Source: Calothrix membranacea FACHB-236
GTDB taxonomy: Bacteria > Cyanobacteriota > Cyanobacteriia > Cyanobacteriales > Nostocaceae
NCBI RefSeq assembly: GCF_014696315.1
Contig: NZ_JACJPX010000003.1
Span: forward strand, 1-64,000
Length of the DNA: 64,000 nt
Reading direction: 5' to 3'
Under the pieces are notes generated by a model. That model worked only from the letters and a program-made list of their open reading frames with translations. It was not told where the DNA came from and ran no database searches. Both the position numbers and the translations under genes were made by a program. Positions 42,798 through 52,841 of the stretch are shown piece by piece (position 1 is the stretch's first letter; each line of letters starts with the position of its first letter).

Positions 42798-42902
42798 TTA
42801 TACCAATTTGAAAAAAGAATGCGACAGATTGTAGGGGCACGGTACTGCCTTGCCCTCTAGAAGATTATTGATGTGTCGCAAACATTATTTGATTTGGTAT
42901 TA
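42798..42902 (-). mobile_element. MITE-like element, copy 2 (105 bp)
   Basis: Inverted copy of 13552-13654, very similar along the whole length. Terminal motifs TTATACCAATTTG and ATTTGGTATTA. Another GTAGGGGCATGGCA repeat half stands just before it at 42776. Confidence 0.75.
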
Positions 42903-42942
42903 TTTGATATGCCAAAAATGGTGGTTGCCGTGCCCCTAATTA

Positions 42943-43806
42943 CTAACGCCAAGCTACTAAGTTATTATTAGCAATTTGTTTTGGAATCATCATTGTTGCA
43001 GCATCTGCACGTACAAGTTTACGGCCGTTTTGTTCAGTGATCTGAGAAGCTAAAATCTGTAAAATTTCGTCGCTTTGTTCCCTAGACAGCAAACTAGAAT
43101 CAGCTTGGCAGAAGAAATCTATTAATGCTTTCCCTTCCGCAGTATTCTCTTCAAAGCAAAGCCTAACATCCAAGTATTCTGGATAATTTACTACTTCAGA
43201 ATACAATCCCATTTCTGCAACTATTGTTTGTATTGTACTCATCCAAGGCATTTCTGTAATGCCCTGTCCTGTAAGAAATGCATACTTGACGATAGTATTG
43301 TAAATGACTGCATCGGTGGTATCAAGAGTGATAATTAAAAAGCCATCTTCTTTAAGCATCCCCAAGGTTTTCTGTATCAGATGCTTCTCTAAATTAGGCA
43401 TATGATACATTGAGTGCGTAAAGTGAATGATATCGAACTTTTCATCTAGCTGAAGTTCTTCGATTCTTTCTGAATAAAGCTTTAACTCAACATCAGCGAA
43501 CTCTGGAATGTTGATTCTTTGTTCGTAACGTTGCCGATGTAAGGGGTTAGGCTCAATAGCTATGTAACGCAGCGTGATGTCTTTTAGTAACTGTTGCTTC
43601 AGACTACGTATGACCTGTATATCAAAATCACCCGGCCCTGCTCCCACACTTAACACTGATACTTGTGGAGGATAGGGCTTGAGATATTTGTGCATCAAAT
43701 CGATCGCAATTTGACGGTTTACCTGCCAGTTTGCAAGGAACACTTGATAGCCTGCATCATAGGCTTCATACAACTTGTCTAGTTCTAATTGAGTGGAGCC
43801 AGCCAT
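42943..43806 (-). CDS. Class I SAM-dependent methyltransferase
   Basis: Soluble methyltransferase of about 287 aa. Start placed at ATG 43806 because GAGG stands 9 nt before it; an upstream TTG adds five residues. SAM-binding motif I is VLSVGAGPGDF (about 51-61), an acidic residue at the end of strand 2 lies in YIAIEPNPLH, and FDIIHFTHSMYHM and LLIT-like strand 5 LIITLDTT follow. The fold and the HxMYHM stretch recall the histamine N-methyltransferase-like group, so a small amine is a possible acceptor; this is weak inference. No biosynthetic partner is adjacent. Confidence 0.78.
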   Translation of the reverse strand: MAGSTQLELDKLYEAYDAGYQVFLANWQVNRQIAIDLMHKYLKPYPPQVSVLSVGAGPGDFDIQVIRSLKQQLLKDITLRYIAIEPNPLHRQRYEQRINIPEFADVELKLYSERIEELQLDEKFDIIHFTHSMYHMPNLEKHLIQKTLGMLKEDGFLIITLDTTDAVIYNTIVKYAFLTGQGITEMPWMSTIQTIVAEMGLYSEVVNYPEYLDVRLCFEENTAEGKALIDFFCQADSSLLSREQSDEILQILASQITEQNGRKLVRADAATMMIPKQIANNNLVAWR

Positions 43807-44020
43807 GTGCGTTAACCTCAATATTCTGAACTCTTTTTCTCAAAATATCGAAATTGTTCCTGAATATTGCAACGATTCAACTTATCGTCAGATGATTTAT
43901 CAAAACATAACTTTAGGAAATATTTTTTATAACTATCTAAGTCAATAAATTTATCTTGGCAAAAAAATAAATTTTCTTACCTCATATCAGCCTTCAAGTA
44001 ACCTGATATATAACGCTTGG

Positions 44021-44338
44021 CTAAGATTTAACTAAGCTTACACCAATAACTCCTACGAAAATTAAGCTCATAAACAAAACTTTAGCTGTACTAATGTTTT
44101 CTCTAAAGAGGATTGACCCCAATAATGATGTACCAATAATTCCTATCCCAGACCAGACAGCATATCCAATACTAACTTCTATCTGCTTCAAGGATAATCC
44201 AAAAAAGCTAAATGCCAAAGGATAGCCAACAACTGCCCCTATTAGGTAAATTGGTTTTGCAAAGCCATCTGCCAACTTTAGAGAAGTTGTGCCAAAGATT
44301 TCACAAGCAATTGCCAAAAATAGAAAAAGCCAAGCCAT
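44021..44338 (-). CDS. Small multidrug resistance (SMR) transporter
   Basis: EmrE/SugE-type protein of 105 aa with four membrane helices. It works as a dimer, exchanging protons for cations. The essential membrane-embedded glutamate is Glu13 in AIACEIFGTTSLK, equivalent to EmrE Glu14. GYAVWSGIGIIGTSLLG (helix 3) and the end of helix 4 match the family. The substrate (toxic cations, guanidinium or polyamine) cannot be told from sequence. A single gene; the 199-nt region upstream of the neighbouring methyltransferase has no feature. Confidence 0.92.
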   Translation of the reverse strand: MAWLFLFLAIACEIFGTTSLKLADGFAKPIYLIGAVVGYPLAFSFFGLSLKQIEVSIGYAVWSGIGIIGTSLLGSILFRENISTAKVLFMSLIFVGVIGVSLVKS

Positions 44339-44425
44339 TCTTTTAATCGCCAGTTCATTATTGATAATTTACCGCAATTTACGACTTTTTCTGAAAGTAG
44401 TTAATGGCTTGGTGTTTGACTAGGT

Positions 44426-47400
44426 TTAAAATCTGCGATCGTATTCAACTACTGCACGGCTATCATCAAATAAATTGGTGGAAGCACGCAGACGAATTTC
44501 ATCATTGATGCGGTAATTTATACCCCATTGCAGTGGGTCATTTGCTGTGAGTATTTTGATACTAGAAAGGGAAAACTTAGAAGAAATATCCACACCAGCT
44601 TCTAGGGCTAATTCTAAAGTCGAATTGCTTCTACCAGCTTCAGGATTTTGAGAAAGAACGGTAGGAAATAGGCGTAGTTCACTTAAGCCAAAAGCATTAC
44701 CAATTTGGTTAAATGCTCCTTGAAAGTTGTTAAATACAGCAGAACCTGCAATATTAATTAAACCTAAAGTACTATCGCCACGTCCTTGAGTGTCAATAAA
44801 TCCCCCACCTAACAGTGCTACAAGTTCTGTTTCGCTGCGTGAAGGAGTGCTTGTGAGTTGGAGATTTTCGTCAAGTTTGCTAGCAAGTCCTTTAATATTA
44901 GCTTCCACTCTGATAGTTTCTAAGCTTGATAATCCTCCGGTATTGAGTCTGCTAATATCAGTAGTTTGATTACCATCAAGTACTTTGGCAAAAAGGCGAA
45001 TATCTAAATTGGGATCGCGGGGTTGTTCCTTTTTAAATGTTGCTGTGTGTTCATAACCACGCGCTAAATTAAATTGAGTAGTAAATAAATTCACTCCTCC
45101 CCCTGTTAATTTAATAGTTCCATCTGGTACAGGCTGATTTAAGGAACCATTAACTGCAAGATTTCCTGTAGCTTGGAAGTTAATAATTGGGGGACGAGTA
45201 ATTAGAACATTTTTACCTAATACTAGTTCGAGATTATTTAACCTAGCTGTTGTATTTTTGGTATTATTCTGGTCTGCTTTGTCAGCTTTAGCCAGTGTGA
45301 GTTCTTCATTTTTGGAGTTAGTAGTGTTGGTAGATTCTGCTAGCAATACTTGCCCATCAGATAACTCTACTTTTCCGCCAATTTCTGGGTTAAGGACAGA
45401 ACCAGTAATTTGTAAATTACCACTGGCACCGCCTTGGTACAATCCTTTCAATCTCAAAGTTAATTGTTCCAAATTCACAGCAAGAGGAGTGGTAATCACT
45501 TGTTCTTGATTGTTAAATATGGGAATTTCTCCCGCCACATCTACCTTGCCTCTGCTGAATCTACCCTGCAGACCTTCTACAATGATGCGGTCAAAATCAA
45601 ATGTAATTTTCCCTGTAACATCTCTCAGCTTTTCAGGTAAAGCTTGAGCAGAGAAAGTGGCATTATTCACGCTAGCAATACCAGTCATTTCTGGTTCTTG
45701 TCTAGTACCACTAACTGTTAAATCTACCTCTCCTTCACCATTCTCAAATACAATCTGGTTATTTAATAGATTTAATAGTGCAAGTCCCTCATTTTTGACT
45801 TTGACATCTAAGCTGATTTCATTGTTGTCAGGTTCTACAGAGGCGAAAGGTAATTTATAAGGTATCGTACCTCTAATATTCACTGGTTCTGAACCAGTCA
45901 CTAGGATATTACTGCCAAAATTTAAGCGACTATTGTCATAACTAAAACTAGCGATCGCAGATTCTACTTTTTTCTGATTGATTGTACCGTCGGTAATGGT
46001 AATTTCTCCCCTAGCTTTGGGATTGCTAACGCTACCCGCTAAAGCTACGGAGGTGCTAAGATTACCGCCAACACCAACAGGTAACTTGACGAAATTACTG
46101 AGTACTTGAATGGGAAAGTTTCTAACCTGCAAATTCCCCGATTGATCGTTACCGCCAATATTACCGTTAAAGGAAATTAGTCTTTCATTAGAGGTGATGC
46201 GTAAAGGTAGTAAAGTCAAAACGCCATCGGTAAATCTACCATTCGCAATCACTTGTTCCGCCTGATAAAACCGTCCTACTTGGTTCTTTTCTTCTTCTTT
46301 ACCCCAACTCCAGTTTTGCCCATTTAAATTAAACTCTACTGCCAGCCCTTTCTCTGCGGCAGTATTCAGGGCAATTTCCCCACCGAAAGTTCCCTGCAAG
46401 CTGGCTAAATCTGGGATGGGATTTGCTTCTAAGCGCTGTTGTTCTTGCGCTGCTAGTAGTGCCTCAACTTGGTAAAAACGCTCAATTTGCGTTGATAATG
46501 GCTGATTGGGTAATCCTTGGGGGACAGTCACTAAATCCGCAGCTTTACCGTAGGCTGGTGGTGACATCCCGCTACGAATATCTTGTACCTCAAATATCTG
46601 GAGTGCTGTCAGGACATCTTGAACATTACCTTCGCTAACGTTGAGTTTCCCTTGAATTTGGGGAGTTTTGCCAGAATTACTGACATTACCTGTAAAGGCG
46701 TAGCGACTTTTACCCTTAACAAAGGCACTATCTGTAATATTTGCGGTACCGTTACCATAACGGAATTGTGCCGTTAAACTTTCGCCCTTGATGCGTCCTA
46801 CAGCTGGATTTGCGATCGCAATATTTCCTGCTGTGGCTAATGTTTGTTGATTAATCTGTAAATTTCCGGTTAATGCGCCAGCTAAGGGACTTTGACCTAG
46901 GCGGGTGTTTGCAGGTAAAGATAAATTTAATACCTGTAAAGGAAAGTTATTTAAGCTCATCGCCAAACTATCGCCTTGGGCTTGACCACTGGCTGATGCT
47001 TGCTGCCAATTGACTAGGAAGGATTGAGGGCGATTTTTAGCATCGAGATTAACAGTAATGCGATCGCTCTGACCAGCTACGTCTAAACTAGTACCTTTAC
47101 CTTGAACAGTCTGAATATTTCCACTGAGGACAGGCTCAAAGGCAAAGTTTTTCACTGCCAAATTCCGTAACCGCAGTTGTCCTTGGAGGTTTGGTACAGG
47201 TAACGTACCGCTTACTTGTCCGGCAAAATCGGCTTTTCCTACCAAATTAATGCCATTGGGTAGCTTAAAGGGCAACTGTTGCAAGCTGTAATCTAAAGCT
47301 TGGACATTGAGTTTTAAGTCCGTAATTTCTGGTACGCCTGATCCTTGAGCATTGGCTAATATGTAACCGCTAGCATTGAGATTCGGCCCCGTAGCGCGTT

Positions 47401-49918
47401 CAATATTTAACCTTTCACCATCCCAAGCGATCGCTGCGTTGATTGGTTGCTGAATCGCCGCAATCCCTTGAGAAAATTGTACCTGACCAGCCGCGCGTAC
47501 ATCAGCTAATTTTGGTGATTGTACTGTGCCGGATACTTGCAATTGACCGCCAAATTGACCGCGTAATTGCTGATTTAACTGCTTTAATTCCAATCCAGAA
47601 GCAGCAACTACAGCCTGATAGCGACCGTTATTGAGTTGGATATTTTTGGCGGTAACTGTACCATCAGCTACATTCACCTTAGCTTCACCAGTAGCCTGAA
47701 TCGCTTCTGGTTTAAATGAATCAACCGTACCAGCAACTTGGAAATCTCCAGTTAACCTACCGCCAAATTGCTTAAATGTCGGTGCTAATTGCGGCACAGA
47801 TAAATTACTTGCCCGCAGTTGCGCCTGATACACACCGTTATTCAGTTGGATATTTTTGGCTGTGACTGTACCATTAGCCACTAACAAATTACCTTCGCCA
47901 GTACCGCGCAGAGTTTTGAGGCTGAAATTATCTCTACTACCTGCAATTTGGAATGTACCAGCTAATGGCCCTGCCAAAGCTGGGGGAATATTTTTTAATA
48001 CCCGTCCCAACCGGACATTATTGGCGACTAATTCAGCTGCAAAGTTTTGGTCTTGTAGTTGCAGTTGAGAAATCCCTACAGTTCCGCCGCCAATTTGCAC
48101 TGCGGCACCTTCAGGGCGGATGGTAGCAATTGTAAATGGTGCTGTTGTCCCAGATAGCCGCAGCCGACCGTTAAATTCTGCCCCTGTCAACGAGACATTT
48201 TGCAGTTTAGTTTTGTCTACAAAGGGTTCTAACTGCACACCGTTAGCATTAGCTACAGCTTGCCAACGTTGATTGGCATAAGTGCCAGACCCTAGTACCT
48301 TACCACCAGCGACATTTAAAACGACATTGCTAAAAGCCACAGTTCTATCTGGCGCAACGGTGGCTGTACCAGTAGCTGGGTAGGTTGCCTGTGGCGCTTG
48401 CCATTGCACTACAGTCTTAACGTCACCAGGGATACCATAGAGCTTGCCTGTTCCTGAGACAGTACCGATTTGAAAAGATGGGGTAGTGTTGTAAACTTGG
48501 GCGATCGCATTCCCGGGAACATTGTTAGCTGTAAAATCAAAATCCAGTTGCGGTGTTTTCCCCAGTTTGACTGTACCTCCACCCGTAACTTTACCGCCAA
48601 CGGTGGCTGTACCTTGAATATCTCTAAAACTAATTAAGGAATTACTCGTAGAAAACTCAAATTTACTAGTAACATTTTTAAAATCTACTTTGTCAATCTG
48701 GGCAGGTTTAATTGTGGCAACTGTACCTGAAAGAATCGGTTTATTGATGGCTCCCCCAAGCTGTACATCTGCTTTCACTTCTCCGATTACTGGTATCGGC
48801 AGATTTACCTTGAGAGTTTCCAAGGCACTATTCACATTTACCTGATTGACTTGCCCAACTACTTTATAGCCACTTTCTCGATCAATGATTCCTGTCGCTA
48901 CAAGGGGAATTTTGCCGTAATTAGTAGCTACTTTCTCTAACTTAATTCCTAATCCTTGAAAACTGAGATTACCGTCGGTATTGTTCAAAAGTTGCGGTAA
49001 CCGGGGTATTTGAATCGCTACCCCTTGTAAAGCCGCACTGCCATACAATAAAGTCTGCTGCTGCGGCTGCAGTTGAATTTGCAAATCCCCGTTGACTCGC
49101 CCTGCTTGTAAAGTCAATGGTAACTGGATAATCCTGGTAATATCCGCAGCTAGTAAATCTTGTCCTCGTAGCTGTAACTTTGCGGCTTGAGTCTTCAGTC
49201 CTGTTTCACCCTGAATTGCGATATTACCACCGCTGTCTGCTTGTGCCGCTATATCAAAGTGTAAAAGCTGATTGTCATTTAAAAGTTGGCCAGTGCCATT
49301 GAGTTGGGAAAATGCTACAGGAACTTTCGCAACTTGGGGAATAGTTTGTAGTTGTGGAGAGATATTTACTGACGCTTGTGTTGGTGTAGCTGAGAGCAAG
49401 TTTACTAAAACCAGCTTGCCATTGCGTAAGCGAATATTCTTTAAATCGGTTTTAATTGGCCCGCCTTTAGGGCCTAAAGCGATGCTAGTAGTCAACCAGC
49501 GCCCTTGCTCATCTTTTTCAATGTAAACATCAGGGTTGACTAAGGTAACATCTAGCTTGAGGGTGCGGTTCACAATTAACTGCAATGGATCAAAACCCAC
49601 TTCCACTGCATCAACTGTCACTTTATCTGGATCTGTGGCGGTAGCTGGAATCGCTGAAGCGCCAAACCGCACTCCCATTAAAGAAAATTCTGTAACTTTG
49701 CCTAGTTCTACCGGACGGTTGAGTGTAGTAGTCAGATTTTTTTCGGCTAGCGGCGTTAACTCTTTTTGCACAAAATTCCATAACCGCCACATTCCGCCTA
49801 ACACTGATAAAAGTAAAACTCCCCCTAACGCAATACCACCGCGACTCAACACCAGCAACCAGAAACGCTTACGATTTGGGGAAGGGGAGTGATTAACTTG
49901 TTTAGGAAGCTTAGTCAT
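44426..49918 (-). CDS. TamB-like translocation and assembly protein (AsmA-like)
   Basis: Very large envelope protein, 1830 aa. One N-terminal membrane anchor (about 19-48) is followed by a long periplasmic stretch of beta-strand repeats, as expected for the hydrophobic-groove lipid bridge of TamB/AsmA-like proteins, and the C-terminal TamB (DUF490) domain, with ELVALLGGGFID and the ending SSKFSLSSIKILT to VEYDRRF. It should span the periplasm and act in outer-membrane protein insertion or lipid transport. An internal duplication about residues 660-790 repeats NGTVTAKNIQLNNG. Monocistronic; the BamA/TamA partner is not in the window. Confidence 0.9.
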   Translation of the reverse strand: MTKLPKQVNHSPSPNRKRFWLLVLSRGGIALGGVLLLSVLGGMWRLWNFVQKELTPLAEKNLTTTLNRPVELGKVTEFSLMGVRFGASAIPATATDPDKVTVDAVEVGFDPLQLIVNRTLKLDVTLVNPDVYIEKDEQGRWLTTSIALGPKGGPIKTDLKNIRLRNGKLVLVNLLSATPTQASVNISPQLQTIPQVAKVPVAFSQLNGTGQLLNDNQLLHFDIAAQADSGGNIAIQGETGLKTQAAKLQLRGQDLLAADITRIIQLPLTLQAGRVNGDLQIQLQPQQQTLLYGSAALQGVAIQIPRLPQLLNNTDGNLSFQGLGIKLEKVATNYGKIPLVATGIIDRESGYKVVGQVNQVNVNSALETLKVNLPIPVIGEVKADVQLGGAINKPILSGTVATIKPAQIDKVDFKNVTSKFEFSTSNSLISFRDIQGTATVGGKVTGGGTVKLGKTPQLDFDFTANNVPGNAIAQVYNTTPSFQIGTVSGTGKLYGIPGDVKTVVQWQAPQATYPATGTATVAPDRTVAFSNVVLNVAGGKVLGSGTYANQRWQAVANANGVQLEPFVDKTKLQNVSLTGAEFNGRLRLSGTTAPFTIATIRPEGAAVQIGGGTVGISQLQLQDQNFAAELVANNVRLGRVLKNIPPALAGPLAGTFQIAGSRDNFSLKTLRGTGEGNLLVANGTVTAKNIQLNNGVYQAQLRASNLSVPQLAPTFKQFGGRLTGDFQVAGTVDSFKPEAIQATGEAKVNVADGTVTAKNIQLNNGRYQAVVAASGLELKQLNQQLRGQFGGQLQVSGTVQSPKLADVRAAGQVQFSQGIAAIQQPINAAIAWDGERLNIERATGPNLNASGYILANAQGSGVPEITDLKLNVQALDYSLQQLPFKLPNGINLVGKADFAGQVSGTLPVPNLQGQLRLRNLAVKNFAFEPVLSGNIQTVQGKGTSLDVAGQSDRITVNLDAKNRPQSFLVNWQQASASGQAQGDSLAMSLNNFPLQVLNLSLPANTRLGQSPLAGALTGNLQINQQTLATAGNIAIANPAVGRIKGESLTAQFRYGNGTANITDSAFVKGKSRYAFTGNVSNSGKTPQIQGKLNVSEGNVQDVLTALQIFEVQDIRSGMSPPAYGKAADLVTVPQGLPNQPLSTQIERFYQVEALLAAQEQQRLEANPIPDLASLQGTFGGEIALNTAAEKGLAVEFNLNGQNWSWGKEEEKNQVGRFYQAEQVIANGRFTDGVLTLLPLRITSNERLISFNGNIGGNDQSGNLQVRNFPIQVLSNFVKLPVGVGGNLSTSVALAGSVSNPKARGEITITDGTINQKKVESAIASFSYDNSRLNFGSNILVTGSEPVNIRGTIPYKLPFASVEPDNNEISLDVKVKNEGLALLNLLNNQIVFENGEGEVDLTVSGTRQEPEMTGIASVNNATFSAQALPEKLRDVTGKITFDFDRIIVEGLQGRFSRGKVDVAGEIPIFNNQEQVITTPLAVNLEQLTLRLKGLYQGGASGNLQITGSVLNPEIGGKVELSDGQVLLAESTNTTNSKNEELTLAKADKADQNNTKNTTARLNNLELVLGKNVLITRPPIINFQATGNLAVNGSLNQPVPDGTIKLTGGGVNLFTTQFNLARGYEHTATFKKEQPRDPNLDIRLFAKVLDGNQTTDISRLNTGGLSSLETIRVEANIKGLASKLDENLQLTSTPSRSETELVALLGGGFIDTQGRGDSTLGLINIAGSAVFNNFQGAFNQIGNAFGLSELRLFPTVLSQNPEAGRSNSTLELALEAGVDISSKFSLSSIKILTANDPLQWGINYRINDEIRLRASTNLFDDSRAVVEYDRRF

Positions 49919-50517
49919 TTGCTGTCACTCTTTTTAGGCGAATGTAGCTGGCTCACTACTGGCATTAACGATTACTAGATTGCTCTGCCATTCTTAGAAT
50001 ACGTCAACTCAACCTCAGGACTGATGCTTGAATTGAGGAAATCGTTCTATTCCATAATATTGGCATTGTCAGGAATACCGTAATCAAGTAAACTACGCAA
50101 ACTGTGCAATCAAAAATTTCTATACTGGCAGTGTTTCTTAGAGCGTAGTTAAGTATGCAAACATCAATGGCAAGCTTGACTGGTTAAGACAGGCAAAACA
50201 GCAATAACTTCTACCCCAGTTTGGATGCCATTGTCATTCAGGAAAGTTGGTAACTGATGAAAACACATAATTCCTAGACGACAATACCTTGATGGGGTTC
50301 CATAAATATTCTCTATCTAAAGAAATAGTTCTAGTGATTTGTCATTGGGTAATGGGTAATTGGTAATTGGTGTTTGTTATTTTTCCCCCTGCTCCCTGCT
50401 CCCCTGCTTTTTCCCAATCCCCAATCCCCATTCAATGAAAATTCTGCCTCTCGACTTTCCCGAAGGCACAACCTAGAACTTTAATTAAGATATAGACGAG
50501 AAAACTATTAAAGATAG
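49919..50517. other. Intergenic region with STRR arrays
   Basis: Divergent spacer between the TamB-like and DUF3110 genes. 50340-50370 is a GGGTAAT/GGTAATT array, and 50383-50431 holds CCCCTGCT and CCCAATC repeats. 49919-50339 has no recognised feature. Confidence 0.7.
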
Positions 50518-50940
50518 ATGATCACACCAATGCGCGTTTTTGTATTGATTTTCAATGCTGGAACGGAAAACGAGGGAATTCATACGGTTAAGGTAGGCGA
50601 TCGCAATAAAATTCTGATGTTTGAGTCAGAAGATGATGCAACTCGCTTTGCTTTAATGCTAGAAGCTCAAGATTTCCTTACACCAAGCGTAGAAACGATT
50701 GATGCTGAAGAAATCAAGGAATTTTGTGAAAGCGCTGGTTACGATTGGGAACTTGTTCCGGAAAACAGTAATGCAGTTATAACTCCCCCAGAAATTAATT
50801 TAGAAGAAACCGATTGGAAGCCTAATGCTGAGGATACTGATGAGCCAACTGTCCGTTCTACCCAAACTGAGGAAGCAGCACCAGAAATACCTGATTCTGA
50901 ACTAGACAGTATTCGTCGTAAACTTGAGGGTTTATTGTAA
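50518..50940 (+). CDS. DUF3110 domain protein
   Basis: Conserved protein of oxygenic phototrophs, function unknown. 140 aa: a compact N-terminal DUF3110 domain (about 5-85; MRVFVLIFNAGTENEGIHTV, FESEDDATRFALMLEAQDF, then EFCESAGYDWELVP) and an acidic low-complexity tail ending ELDSIRRKLEGLL, a likely short helix. The ATG at 50530 (Met5) may be the true start, since MRVFVLIF is where family members begin. Soluble, no signal. A GGGGATT/GGGGACT array starts at its stop codon. Confidence 0.85.
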   Translation: MITPMRVFVLIFNAGTENEGIHTVKVGDRNKILMFESEDDATRFALMLEAQDFLTPSVETIDAEEIKEFCESAGYDWELVPENSNAVITPPEINLEETDWKPNAEDTDEPTVRSTQTEEAAPEIPDSELDSIRRKLEGLL

Positions 50941-51133
50941 TTGGGGATTGGGGACTGGGGACTGGGGACTGGGGACTGGGGATTAGGAAAAAGCAGGGGA
51001 GCAGGGAGCAGGGAGCAGGGGGAAAAATAACAAACACCAATTACCCATTACCAATTACCCATTACCCATTACCCAATGACAAATGACAAATGACAAATGA
51101 CAAATAATAAAGGACAAATAATAAATGACAAAT
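50941..51133. repeat. Composite STRR region between the DUF3110 gene and murQ
   Basis: Consecutive blocks: GGGGACT units (50945-50985), GCAGGGA units (50995-51022), CCAATTA/CCCATTA units (51034-51074) and ATGACAA units (51076-51133). The last block runs into the murQ start codon, so the whole spacer is repeat DNA. Confidence 0.92.
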
Positions 51134-52051
51134 TTGCAAGAACGTGGCTATCTTTTGACCGAACAAGTAAATGCTAACAGTCTAAATTTAGACCAAATAA
51201 GTTCTATAGAACTGGTGGAATTGTTTAATAGCGAAGACCAAAAGGCAGTAGCAGCAGTAGCCGCGGCTAAGGAGCAGTTAGCCCAGGCAATTGATTATAC
51301 AGCCGAACGTCTGCGCCAAGGAGGACGATTATTTTATATTGGTGCGGGGACAAGCGGAAGATTAGGGGTGTTAGATGCTGCGGAATGTCCGCCAACTTTT
51401 TGTACGCCTCCAGAATTGGTACAAGGAATTATTGCTGGTGGTGCTGGTGCATTGGTGCGTAGTTCTGAAGATTTAGAAGACAGGGCCGAGGATGGAGAAA
51501 CTGCGATCGCTCAACGGCAAATTACGCAATTAGATGTAGTAGTCGGTATTACTGCAGGTGGCACAACTCCCTACGTGCATGGGGCACTGAATGCTGCCCG
51601 CCAAAGGGGTGCAATCACGATTTTTATGGCTTGCGTACCTATAGAGCAAGTTAAATTTGATGCAGATGTTGATATTCGCCTGTTAACTGGGCCAGAAATA
51701 CTGGCTGGTTCCACTCGCCTGAAAGCTGGTACAGTCACCAAGCTAGCTTTAAATATTCTTTCTACTGGGGTGATGGTGAAGCTGGGTAAAGTGTACGGCA
51801 ATCGCATGGTGGATGTGGCGGTTACTAATCAAAAATTACGCGATCGCGCTTTGCGAATTTTGCAAGACCTCACCGATTTAAGCCGAGAAGATGCGGGTGT
51901 ATTGCTAGATCGTAGTGGCAATTGGGTGAAGTTGGCGCTATTAATGCACTGGACTGGTTTAGATAAAGAAGAAGGCGATCGTCTTTTGGCAGAACATCAA
52001 GGTAATTTGAGGGTAGCTATTGCCAATTACCACAATGTCAACAAAACCTGA
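51125..52051 (+). CDS. murQ: N-acetylmuramic acid 6-phosphate etherase
   Basis: Cleaves the lactyl ether of MurNAc-6-phosphate to give GlcNAc-6-phosphate and D-lactate, a murein recycling step. SIS-fold enzyme of 308 aa with GAGTSGRLGVLDAAECPPTF (about 76-95, substrate phosphate loop), AGGTTPYV, and GPEILAGSTRLKAGT with the family glutamate and signature. It ends with a UBA-like three-helix region. The first three codons (ATG ACA AAT) are part of an ATGACAA tandem array, and AAAGGA about 10 nt upstream is an interruption of that array that can serve as ribosome site. Monocistronic. Confidence 0.96.
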   Translation: MTNLQERGYLLTEQVNANSLNLDQISSIELVELFNSEDQKAVAAVAAAKEQLAQAIDYTAERLRQGGRLFYIGAGTSGRLGVLDAAECPPTFCTPPELVQGIIAGGAGALVRSSEDLEDRAEDGETAIAQRQITQLDVVVGITAGGTTPYVHGALNAARQRGAITIFMACVPIEQVKFDADVDIRLLTGPEILAGSTRLKAGTVTKLALNILSTGVMVKLGKVYGNRMVDVAVTNQKLRDRALRILQDLTDLSREDAGVLLDRSGNWVKLALLMHWTGLDKEEGDRLLAEHQGNLRVAIANYHNVNKT

Positions 52052-52841
52052 TAATAATTGTTGATCAAAATGCGCTTAATACAGCTTAACGAATCAACCT
52101 TTGTTTGTATAGCAACACCTTTCTAGTGCAGCATAGCAGCAATCAAGTCATTATGCTAAATCAGTCAAAAGTTCATAGGCTCAATTTTTTGACTTTTGAA
52201 TTGATGGCAGTACTAGGGTATCGCATTAAGCGCAACTTTTTTGAAGTTTAATAACTATTGTTGGCGCTTTTTAGCGCTTTTTAGCGTTTAATTCTTGAGT
52301 TTTTATAGGGTAGTAGAATCTGAGTAAAACTACTTGTTTAATAAATTATATCAAGACTTATTAAGTTATTATTTAGACGAATTTCAGCCAAAAAAATCAA
52401 ATAATCAATCTAATTCATACAATTCAACCAAAACTTACAAAATCAATAAAAATTTCATACAAAAACCAACTTCTTCATAAATATAAATCAGTAGAAATCC
52501 TGATCGTTATTCTACTTTAAAAAGTATAGAATCATATTCTATACCTGCATATATCATAATTATTTAATTATGGTGAAAAATAGAGGCGCTAATCACGGGT
52601 TATTCCTTGGCAGATAACTCATCTATTAGCCCTATTTTTGCTATTCTTTGGGTTGATAACGCTCATGCTTGACTTTGTAGTTATATATTTAGTCTCTACA
52701 AAATAAATAGCAACATCCCGGAGATTTTTCCCAATATATTGGTATTTATTTAAGTGTGTTTATTTTGACTAATATATGGGTAATGTAGTGTTAGCAGGGC
52801 TGATTTTTTAGTCAAATACCAAAATATATTTAGTCAAAAAA
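52052..52841. other. Upstream region of the photosensory operon
   Basis: Long AT-rich region. It contains a tandem GCGCTTTTTA repeat (52264-52285) and an inverted pair with AAAAATAG/CTATTTTT ends (about 52574-52640). The pixG promoter must lie here. No ORF or known motif is supported. Confidence 0.5.
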
